Shown one piece after another: positions 1 to 5,334 of a stretch of DNA of 5,691 nt. Source of the stretch: an uncultured Nannocystaceae bacterium. Its GTDB lineage: Bacteria; Myxococcota_A; Polyangia; Nannocystales; Nannocystaceae. The notes beneath the pieces were generated by a model. It was not told the DNA's origin. It saw nothing but the letters and a program-made list of their open reading frames with translations, and made no database searches. The position numbers and the translations under genes are program-made. Within the stretch, counting starts at the first letter, position 1; each line of letters opens with the position of its first letter. The stretch lies in NCBI GenBank assembly GCA_938084085.1, contig CALKDV010000085.1, forward strand, positions 1 to 5,691. Reading direction: 5' to 3'.

Positions 1-1194
1 AAGGAAAAGTTTGTACGCGACAAGCCCCACGTAAACATCGGAACGATCGGACACGTGGATCACGGAAAGACCACGCTCACCGCAGCGATCACCAAGACCT
101 TGGGGAACCGCGGCTGGGCCGAGAAGGTGAACTTTGAGGACATCGACAAGGCACCCGAGGAGCGCGAGCGCGGCATCACGATCTCGACGGCGCACGTGGA
201 GTACAACTCCGAGGCGCGTCACTACGCGCACGTGGACTGCCCTGGCCACGCCGATTACATCAAGAACATGATCACCGGCGCGGCGCAAATGGACGGCGCG
301 ATCCTGGTGGTGTCGGCACCCGACGGCCCCATGCCGCAGACGCGCGAGCACATCCTGCTCGGACGTCAGGTGGGGATCCCGTCCATCGTGGTGTTCCTCA
401 ACAAGGTCGACCAAGTCGACGCCGAGGACGAAGAGATGCTTGAGCTTGTGGAAGAGGAGCTGCGTGAGCTGCTCAGCAGCTACGAGTACGACGGCGAGAA
501 CACCCCCATCATCCGTGGGTCGGCGCTCAAGGCGTTGAACTCGGACTCGTGGGAGAGCGACGAGTGCAAGTGCATCTTTGACTTGATGGAGGCGTGTGAC
601 TCCTTCATCCCCGAGCCGATGCGCGAGCTGGACAAGCCATTTTTGATGCCAGTGGAGGACGTGTTCACGATCTCCGGCCGTGGCACGGTGGTGACCGGCA
701 AGATCGAGCGTGGCAAGGTGATCGTGGGCGAAGAGATCGCGATCATTGGTCTCAAGGACACGCACAAGACCATCGTGACCGGCGTGGAGATGTTCCGTAA
801 GCTGCTCGACGAGGGGCACGCGGGAGACAACGTGGGTTGCCTGCTTCGCGGGATCAAGCGCGAGGACGTGGAGCGAGGCCAAGTGTTGGCTCACCCCGGA
901 ACGATCACGCCACACACGAAGTTCATGGCGTCGGTGTACGTGCTCAAGAAGGACGAGGGTGGACGCCACACGCCGTTCTTCAAGGGCTACAAGCCGCAGT
1001 TTTACTTCCGCACGACGGACGTGACCGGCCAGGTCATCCTTCCGGAGGGCACCGAGATGGTGATGCCGGGAGACAACATCGAGTTCGAGGTGAACCTCGG
1101 CAAGACCATCGCCTGCGAAGAGGGCAGCAAGTTCGCCATCCGTGAGGGTGGACGTACGGTCGGCGCCGGCGTGGTGACCAAGATCATCGAGTAA
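1..1194 (+). CDS. tuf: Elongation factor Tu (EF-Tu), 5' partial
   Basis: EF-Tu is the cytoplasmic GTPase that carries aminoacyl-tRNA to the ribosomal A site. The reading frame is open from base 1 and starts with KEKFVRDKPHVN, which matches the family from about residue 3, so only about two codons including the start are missing. There are 397 codons before TAA, close to the usual 394-400. All GTPase motifs are visible, numbered by window codon: G1 GHVDHGKT 17-24, G2 GITI 58-61, G3 DCPGH 79-83, G4 NKVD 134-137, G5 SAL 174-176. Domains 2 and 3 follow from about codon 212, with the conserved GGRTVGAGVV near the end. Just after G5 lies a small insert carrying Cys at 189, 191 and 199. The GTG at 55 is Val 19 inside G1, not a start. 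rpsJ follows after 26 nt with no terminator, so tuf probably feeds transcription into the S10 genes. Whether the genome has a second tuf copy cannot be seen here. Confidence 0.98.
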   Translation, partial: KEKFVRDKPHVNIGTIGHVDHGKTTLTAAITKTLGNRGWAEKVNFEDIDKAPEERERGITISTAHVEYNSEARHYAHVDCPGHADYIKNMITGAAQMDGAILVVSAPDGPMPQTREHILLGRQVGIPSIVVFLNKVDQVDAEDEEMLELVEEELRELLSSYEYDGENTPIIRGSALKALNSDSWESDECKCIFDLMEACDSFIPEPMRELDKPFLMPVEDVFTISGRGTVVTGKIERGKVIVGEEIAIIGLKDTHKTIVTGVEMFRKLLDEGHAGDNVGCLLRGIKREDVERGQVLAHPGTITPHTKFMASVYVLKKDEGGRHTPFFKGYKPQFYFRTTDVTGQVILPEGTEMVMPGDNIEFEVNLGKTIACEEGSKFAIREGGRTVGAGVVTKIIE

Positions 1195-1220
1195 ACGAAA
1201 CCTAGGAACGGAACACTTCG

Positions 1221-1529
1221 ATGGAGAATCTCAAAATTCGTATCACGCTCAAGGCCTACGACCACAAACTGTTGGATCAGTCGGCCAATGAGATCGCGGA
1301 CACGGCGAAGCGCACCGGTGCGAACGTCGCCGGTCCGATTCCGATGCCCACGAGGATCAGCAAGTACACCGTACTTCGCGGCCCCTTCGTGGACAAAAAG
1401 TCCCGCGAGCAGTTCGAGATTCGCACGCATAAGCGTCTCCTCGACATCCTCCGACCCAACAAAGAGACCCTGGACGCGCTGATGAAACTCGACCTTTCGG
1501 CCGGCGTGGACGTCCAGATCAGGACCTAA
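1221..1529 (+). CDS. rpsJ: 30S ribosomal protein S10
   Basis: S10 is a head protein of the 30S subunit; in many bacteria it also acts with NusB in transcription antitermination (family knowledge). The 102-residue product has the usual length and the family signature TGANVAGPIPMPT at residues 32-44, then EIRTHKRLLDIL at 66-77 and the conserved end DLSAGVDVQI. The ATG at 1221 gives the normal N terminus; the site upstream is weak (GGAA at 1210-1213, 7 nt spacer). Residues 54-56 are Gly-Pro-Phe where many bacteria have Ser-Pro-His, while Val57, a site linked to tetracycline-class resistance, is unchanged. Lysine codons are half AAA, unlike tuf just upstream. The next gene is rplD, not the expected rplC. 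Identity is secure. Confidence 0.98.
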   Translation: MENLKIRITLKAYDHKLLDQSANEIADTAKRTGANVAGPIPMPTRISKYTVLRGPFVDKKSREQFEIRTHKRLLDILRPNKETLDALMKLDLSAGVDVQIRT

Positions 1530-1547
1530 CACTCATCAGCCATTCGG

Positions 1548-1552
1548 CGGAG
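1548..1552 (+). promoter_or_regulatory. Shine-Dalgarno site of rplD
   Basis: CGGAG lies 8 nt before the rplD ATG, inside the 31-nt gap after rpsJ. It shows that rplD has a complete initiation region of its own at the place where rplC would normally intervene, so the rpsJ-rplD junction looks functional rather than broken. The rest of the gap shows no recognisable promoter, hairpin or coding remnant. Confidence 0.7.
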
Positions 1553-1560
1553 TCTTCAAC

Positions 1561-2211
1561 ATGCCAAAGCTCAATGTCATAGACCTGGAAGGGAAGAACG
1601 TCGGCACGATTAACGTGTCGGACGAAGTCTTTCAGTCTGAAGTAAAAGAACACCTGCTGTGGGAGGTCGTTCGTTGGCAGCGCGCCAAAAAGCGCGCTGG
1701 AACGGCGAAAACCAAGGAGCGCAGCGAGGTCCATGGAACGCACGGAAAGATGTACAAGCAGAAGGGGACCGGCAACGCGCGACACAGCTCGAAGCGGGTC
1801 AACCTTTGGCGTGGTGGTGGTCAATCCCACGGTCCACGTCCGCGCAGCTACGCCTTTTCGATGAACAAAAAGGCCGTCCGGGGCGCGCTCTGCTCCGCGT
1901 TGAGCCTGCGTGTTTCTCAAGACGCGCTGCTTGTGGTCAAGGACATGTCCGTGACGGACGGGAAGACAAAAAACCTTGCGTCCGCCCTGCACAAGCTCGA
2001 GGCGCCCAAGGCGTTGCTCGTCGACTCCGGTGAGAACGCAACCTTGAAGAGAAGCAGCAAGAACCTCGCGCAGGCGAACTTCTTGGATGCCCGTGGACTC
2101 AACGTCTATGACATCCTGAAACACCCCAAGCTGTTGATCTCGGAGACCTCACTTCGTGAGCTCGACGCTCGATTGACTGGCGGCGCCGACCAGGCCGGAG
2201 GTGAAGCATGA
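1561..2211 (+). CDS. rplD: 50S ribosomal protein L4
   Basis: L4 is an early-assembling 50S protein whose long loop reaches the peptide exit tunnel; in E. coli it also represses its own S10 operon (family knowledge). The 216-residue product is slightly longer than E. coli L4 (201). The tunnel loop is roughly residues 50-100, with QKGTG at 67-71; Lys68 matches E. coli Lys63, a macrolide-resistance site. The usual GTGRAR is GTGNAR here (Asn72). The C-terminal half has the expected fold pattern with GLNVYDILKH at 179-188. The last residues, GGADQAGGEA, are a small nonconserved tail whose codons contain the rplW ribosome binding site. The stop overlaps the rplW start by 4 nt (ATGA). rplC is absent upstream. 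The E. coli-type L4-responsive leader would lie upstream of rpsJ and nothing like it is evident in the 26-nt tuf-rpsJ gap. Confidence 0.97.
   Translation: MPKLNVIDLEGKNVGTINVSDEVFQSEVKEHLLWEVVRWQRAKKRAGTAKTKERSEVHGTHGKMYKQKGTGNARHSSKRVNLWRGGGQSHGPRPRSYAFSMNKKAVRGALCSALSLRVSQDALLVVKDMSVTDGKTKNLASALHKLEAPKALLVDSGENATLKRSSKNLAQANFLDARGLNVYDILKHPKLLISETSLRELDARLTGGADQAGGEA
2197..2201 (+). promoter_or_regulatory. Strong Shine-Dalgarno site of rplW
   Basis: GGAGG sits 6 nt before the rplW ATG and lies within the final codons of rplD. Together with the ATGA overlap this supports coupled translation of L4 and L23. Confidence 0.8.
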
Positions 2212-2495
2212 ACGCACACCAAATCATCATTCGCCCACTCGTGACTGAGAAGTCGGGGGAACTCCAAGGCGAGGACAACCAGTACACCTTCGAGGTGCAC
2301 CGCGACTCCAACAAGATCGAGATCCGCAAGGCTGTCGAGATGGTCTTCGGCGTCCGCGTCAACAAGGTCCGCACGATGGTCGTGCGCGGTGATGTCCGCC
2401 GCGTCGGTCAAAACTACGGCAAAACCCGCAAATGGAAGAAGGCGGTCGTCACGCTGCACCACGGTGACAGCATCGACCTCTACGGAGAGCAATAG
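2208..2495 (+). CDS. rplW: 50S ribosomal protein L23
   Basis: L23 sits at the polypeptide exit of the 50S subunit and is a docking site for trigger factor and the signal recognition particle (family knowledge). The 95-residue product begins MNAHQIIIRPLVTEKS; Glu14 in this TEK motif corresponds to E. coli Glu18, the trigger-factor contact. The central FEVHRDSNKIEIRKAVE and the following VNKVRTMVVRG are typical, and the tunnel-facing hairpin, RRVGQNYGKTRKWKKA, is present at residues 64-79. The start overlaps the rplD stop. The TAG stop also forms part of the TAGGAG sequence that serves rplB. No anomalies seen. Confidence 0.97.
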   Translation: MNAHQIIIRPLVTEKSGELQGEDNQYTFEVHRDSNKIEIRKAVEMVFGVRVNKVRTMVVRGDVRRVGQNYGKTRKWKKAVVTLHHGDSIDLYGEQ

Positions 2496-2505
2496 GAGTT
2501 AGATC

Positions 2506-3330
2506 ATGCCTCTCAAGAAGTATCGTCCAACGTCTCCTGGTCGTCGCAACATGACGACCAATACGAAGGATGCGGTCACCGCATCCAAGCCCGAGAAGTC
2601 GCTGCTGGTGAAAAAACACCGCGCGCAAGGGCGGAACAACTACGGCCGCATCACCTCGCGTTTTCGCGGGGGCGGGCACAAACGACGCTACCGCGTGATC
2701 GACTTCAAGCGCGACAAGTGGAGCGTGCCCGGGACCGTGGCGTCCATCGAGTACGACCCGAACCGCACCTGCTTCATCGCCTTGATCAAATACGCAGACG
2801 GCGAGAAGCGCTACATCCTGGCGCCCGGAGGCCTGAACGTTGGAGACGAGGTTTTGACCTCACCCTCCGCCAACATCCGCCCCGGCAACTGCCTCCCGCT
2901 GGCGAACATCCCGGTCGGTACCGTGCTCCACAACCTGGAGATCAAAATCGGCAAGGGAGGACAGCTTGTCCGTTCCGCCGGCACCGGCGCGCGCCTCATG
3001 GCCCGTACCGGCGACTGGACCCAAGTCCGACTGCCCTCGGGTGAGGTTCGGCGGGTGCACGCTCGCTGCCGCGCCACCATCGGTGTGCTCAGCAACTCCG
3101 AGCACGCAAACATGAAGTTGGGCAAGGCGGGGCGTTCCCGCTGGCTCGGTCGTCGTCCGCACAACCGCGGCGTCGTCATGAATCCGGTCGACCACCCCAT
3201 GGGTGGTGGTGAGGGCCGTACTTCGGGTGGTCGTCACCCGGTCACTCCTTGGGGCAAGCCTACGAAGGGCGCCCGTACCCGTAACAACAAGCGCACAGAG
3301 ACGTTCATCGTCTCTCGGAGGAAGAGGTAA
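2506..3330 (+). CDS. rplB: 50S ribosomal protein L2
   Basis: L2 binds 23S rRNA near the peptidyl transferase centre and is needed for subunit association (family knowledge). The 274-residue product matches the normal length (about 273-277). The N-terminal domain carries RRYILAPGG-like sequence at about 101-109 (KRYILAPGG), followed by the SH3-like domain with IPVGTVLHN at 135-143 and GKGGQLVRSAGT at 149-160. The C-terminal motif reads NPVDHPMGGGEG: the functionally important first His (His230, E. coli His229) is kept, while the second His of the common DHPHGGGEG is Met232. The basic tail ending VSRRKR is typical. TAGGAG at 2493-2498 is the ribosome binding site, 7 nt before ATG. rpsS follows after 3 nt. 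Confidence 0.98.
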   Translation: MPLKKYRPTSPGRRNMTTNTKDAVTASKPEKSLLVKKHRAQGRNNYGRITSRFRGGGHKRRYRVIDFKRDKWSVPGTVASIEYDPNRTCFIALIKYADGEKRYILAPGGLNVGDEVLTSPSANIRPGNCLPLANIPVGTVLHNLEIKIGKGGQLVRSAGTGARLMARTGDWTQVRLPSGEVRRVHARCRATIGVLSNSEHANMKLGKAGRSRWLGRRPHNRGVVMNPVDHPMGGGEGRTSGGRHPVTPWGKPTKGARTRNNKRTETFIVSRRKR

Positions 3331-3333
3331 GTT

Positions 3334-3609
3334 ATGCCCCGCTCCGTCAAAAAGGGACCGTTCGTCGATCCCGGTCTACGATCAAAGATTATCACCGCCA
3401 TCGAGAGCAAGGATCGCAAAGCGATCAAAACCTGGTCTCGCCGTTCCATCATCCTCCCGGACTTTGTGGGTGCCAACGTGCTCGTGCACAACGGTCACAA
3501 GTTCATCCCCGTGTTCGTGACGGAGAATATGGTCGGCCACAAGTTTGGTGAGTTCTCGCCGACGCGCACGTTCCGTGGTCACGCCGCGGACAAGAAGGGC
3601 AAGAAGTAA
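3334..3609 (+). CDS. rpsS: 30S ribosomal protein S19
   Basis: S19 forms a complex with S13 in the 30S head and contributes to the intersubunit region near the A-site tRNA (family knowledge). The 91-residue product has the usual length and starts with the family hallmark MPRSVKKGPFVD. The conserved core RRSIILPDFVG at 36-46 is followed by VHNGHKFIPVFVTENMVGHK and FGEFSPTRTFRGH, then a lysine-rich tail. The ATG is 3 nt after the rplB stop, and GAGGT at 3324-3328 spans the end of rplB and provides the binding site, so L2 and S19 are probably translationally coupled. No unusual residues noticed. Confidence 0.98.
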   Translation: MPRSVKKGPFVDPGLRSKIITAIESKDRKAIKTWSRRSIILPDFVGANVLVHNGHKFIPVFVTENMVGHKFGEFSPTRTFRGHAADKKGKK

Positions 3610-3610
3610 G

Positions 3611-3946
3611 ATGGCCACCGCACGACTTCGCAACCTTCGCATGGCGCCTCGGAAGGCGCGCATCATCGCCAAGATGATCCGCGGCCAAAACGTGACCACC
3701 GCCATCAATCAGCTCCGATTCACCAAGAAGGCGGGGGCGCGAGAGTTCTTCAAGCTCCTCGTGTCTGCGGTCGCCAACGCTGAGGATCGTGGCGGCGTCG
3801 ACGTCGACAACCTCGTGGTGTCCACGGTGATGGTCGATCAGGGAACGACCATGAAGCGCTGGCGTCCCCGCGCGCAGGGTCGCGCGACCAGGATCGAGAA
3901 GAAGACCAGCCACATCACCGTGGAAGTTACGGAAACGAGCAACTAA
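3611..3946 (+). CDS. rplV: 50S ribosomal protein L22
   Basis: L22 binds all domains of 23S rRNA and its long hairpin lines the nascent peptide tunnel (family knowledge). I choose the ATG at 3611, one base after the rpsS stop, giving 111 residues (family about 110) starting MATARLRNLRMAPRKAR. The same frame is open further upstream to 3545, but that extension would overlap rpsS in another frame, is just an arginine-rich shadow and has no family counterpart. The tunnel hairpin is at about residues 78-104, with MKR at 81-83, the element where erythromycin-resistance deletions map in E. coli, and it is intact here. No good Shine-Dalgarno sequence precedes the start, so initiation probably depends on ribosomes finishing rpsS. 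Confidence 0.96.
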   Translation: MATARLRNLRMAPRKARIIAKMIRGQNVTTAINQLRFTKKAGAREFFKLLVSAVANAEDRGGVDVDNLVVSTVMVDQGTTMKRWRPRAQGRATRIEKKTSHITVEVTETSN

Positions 3947-3949
3947 GTT

Positions 3950-4675
3950 ATGGGTCATAAAACACATCCAATCGGTTTTCGTGTTGGGGTCGTCAAGACC
4001 TGGAACTCGAAGTGGTTCGAGCACGCTCGCTACCGCAACTGGCTCCACGAGGATCTGATCCTCCGCTCCTTTTTGAAGGGGGAGAAGGTCCCCGCGTCTG
4101 TGAACGACGCGGACACTCGCGAGCTCGCGCGCACCCTCCGAGGGGCGAGTATCGCGGAGATCACCATCGAGCGCGCAGCCAACAAGTTGAAGGTGAACAT
4201 CTTCTCGGGTCGCCCGGGAATCATCATCGGCAAGCGTGGGTCGGGCGTTGAGAAACTCAAAAATCTCGTCCAGCGGCTCACGGACTCTGAGGTGTTCTTG
4301 AACATCCAAGAGGTCCGCAAGGCAGAGGTCAACGCGCAGCTTGTGGCGGAGAACATCGCCCAACAGCTGGAGCGTCGTATCGCCTACCGCCGCGCGCTCA
4401 AGCGCTCGGTGCAGACGGCTATGAAGTTCGGCGCCAAGGGCATCCGCGTCAACGCTGCGGGCCGCCTCGGCTTCTCCGAGATGAGCCGACGCGAGTGGTA
4501 CCGATTAGGTCGCGTGCCACTTCACACCCTGCGCGCAGACATTGAATACGGCTTCGCGGAAGCGCGCACCACCGCTGGCATCGTCGGCATCAAGTGCTGG
4601 ATCTTCAAGGGCGAGGTCTACGACCGAAGCGGTGCAGATCCGCGTTTCCCCCGTCCCCGGCAAAACCGTAACTAA
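3950..4675 (+). CDS. rpsC: 30S ribosomal protein S3, with a KH-domain insertion
   Basis: S3 lines the mRNA entry channel on the 30S head and shares in unwinding of structured mRNA (family knowledge). The product is 241 residues and begins MGHKTHPIGFRVGVVKTWNS. The KH type 2 domain contains GKRG at 94-97; the entry-channel RRALK at 147-151 matches E. coli Arg131, Arg132 and Lys135, consistent with a net 16-residue offset. That offset comes from about 17 extra residues at roughly 44-60, at the start of the KH domain. The C-terminal domain has GRVPLHTLRADIEYG, but nearby conserved positions differ: GRLGF instead of GRLGG (Phe175), WYRLGR instead of WYREGR (Leu186, encoded by TTA) and TTAG instead of TTYG (Ala209). 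The frame is uninterrupted, so it looks functional but divergent. It starts 3 nt after rplV with no clear Shine-Dalgarno site, suggesting coupling. Confidence 0.97.
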   Translation: MGHKTHPIGFRVGVVKTWNSKWFEHARYRNWLHEDLILRSFLKGEKVPASVNDADTRELARTLRGASIAEITIERAANKLKVNIFSGRPGIIIGKRGSGVEKLKNLVQRLTDSEVFLNIQEVRKAEVNAQLVAENIAQQLERRIAYRRALKRSVQTAMKFGAKGIRVNAAGRLGFSEMSRREWYRLGRVPLHTLRADIEYGFAEARTTAGIVGIKCWIFKGEVYDRSGADPRFPRPRQNRN

Positions 4676-4692
4676 GGCAGGAGTCACTCATC

Positions 4693-5109
4693 ATGCTTTC
4701 TCCAAATCGAGTTAAGTTCCGTAAGGTCCATAAGGGCCGCATGAAGGGCAAGGCCAAAGGCGGCGATATCGTCTCCTTTGGTGACTACGGCCTCCAAGCC
4801 CTGGAGTGCGGCTGGCTGACGTCTCGTCAGGTTGAGGCCGCCCGTATCGCCATCAACCGTCGCGTGAAACGTGGCGGTAAGCTCTTCATCCGGGTCTACC
4901 CGGACAAACCCATCTCCAAAAAGCCTGCCGAGACCCGCATGGGTAAAGGTAAGGGCGGACCGGAGTATTGGGTCGCCGTGGTCAAGCCTGGCCGCATGCT
5001 CTACGAAATCGAGGGCGTCCCAGAAGAGCTCGCTCGTGAGGCATTTCGCCTCGCGCACCACAAACTTCCACTCAAGACCCGCTTCGTCGCTCGAGGGCAG
5101 GGCCTCTAG
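4693..5109 (+). CDS. rplP: 50S ribosomal protein L16
   Basis: L16 is a late-assembling 50S protein that helps position A-site tRNA (family knowledge). The 138-residue product has the usual length and begins MLSPNRVKFRKVHKGRMKG. The signature PDKPISKKPAETRMGKGKG spans 70-88; Arg82 corresponds to E. coli Arg81, the residue hydroxylated by RoxA/YcfD in some proteobacteria. The one-position offset is due to one extra residue around 22-28. The segment ALECGWLTSRQVEAARIAI at 36-54 is typical of the family, as is GVPEELAREAFRLA near 108-121. AGGAG at 4679-4683 lies 9 nt upstream in the 17-nt gap after rpsC, so L16 has an independent initiation signal. Confidence 0.98.
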   Translation: MLSPNRVKFRKVHKGRMKGKAKGGDIVSFGDYGLQALECGWLTSRQVEAARIAINRRVKRGGKLFIRVYPDKPISKKPAETRMGKGKGGPEYWVAVVKPGRMLYEIEGVPEELAREAFRLAHHKLPLKTRFVARGQGL

Positions 5110-5110
5110 A

Positions 5111-5116
5111 AAGGAG
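5111..5116 (+). promoter_or_regulatory. Shine-Dalgarno site of rpmC
   Basis: AAGGAG lies 8 nt before the ATG at 5125. Another ATG at 5120 is only 3 nt from this site and opens a two-codon frame (ATG AAA TGA), so the spacing selects 5125 as the rpmC start. Confidence 0.75.
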
Positions 5117-5124
5117 CTGATGAA

Positions 5125-5334
5125 ATGAAAGCGTCAGAACTCCGCGATAAATCCAAAGAAGACCTCCTCCAAATGGAGAAGGACCTTCGAGACCAGCTTA
5201 TCCGCATGCGCGTGTCCCAGGCGACCTCCCGTCGCGTGAGCACGGCCATGTTCTCCTCGGTCCGTCGCGACATCGCCCGGATCAAAACCATCCTCACTCA
5301 GCGCGACAGCGCGACCGCCGGAGAGGCACAATGA
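5125..5334 (+). CDS. rpmC: 50S ribosomal protein L29
   Basis: L29 is a small two-helix protein beside L23 at the exit of the peptide tunnel (family knowledge). The 69-residue product is in the family range (about 60-75). It begins MKASELRDKSKEDLLQMEKD, and the region around residues 40-58 (TAMFSSVRRDIARIKTILT) matches the conserved second helix in which an R-DIARI-T pattern is standard. Nearly the whole chain is predicted helical. The C-terminal tail DSATAGEAQ is nonconserved and its codons hold the rpsQ ribosome binding site. Its TGA stop overlaps the rpsQ ATG by 4 nt. Confidence 0.96.
   Translation: MKASELRDKSKEDLLQMEKDLRDQLIRMRVSQATSRRVSTAMFSSVRRDIARIKTILTQRDSATAGEAQ

Noticed and set aside
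1195..1220. Possible L4-responsive leader or promoter between tuf and rpsJ
   Set aside because: The gap is 26 nt with no hairpin or promoter-like elements, too short for an E. coli-type S10 leader.
1002..1532. A - strand 176-codon frame across the end of tuf and rpsJ
   Set aside because: Antisense to two certain genes, with no recognisable domain or initiation signal.
1519..2124. A 201-codon open frame on the - strand opposite rplD, possibly the missing gene
   Set aside because: Its translation has no L3 features and is a complement shadow of rplD; it does not account for rplC.
3545..3610. An upstream extension of rplV giving 133 residues with an Arg-rich N terminus
   Set aside because: It overlaps the end of rpsS in another frame, the family starts at the ATG at 3611, and the extra residues look like out-of-frame reading of S19 codons.
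3503..4363. A 286-codon open frame on the - strand opposite rplV and rpsC
   Set aside because: It lies entirely antisense to clear ribosomal protein genes, its translation shows no recognisable domain, and long antisense frames are expected in GC-rich coding DNA with G/C third positions.
5120..5128. A two-codon ATG AAA TGA frame overlapping the rpmC start as a possible leader peptide
   Set aside because: The Shine-Dalgarno site is only 3 nt from this ATG but 8 nt from the rpmC ATG, so it is most simply chance.
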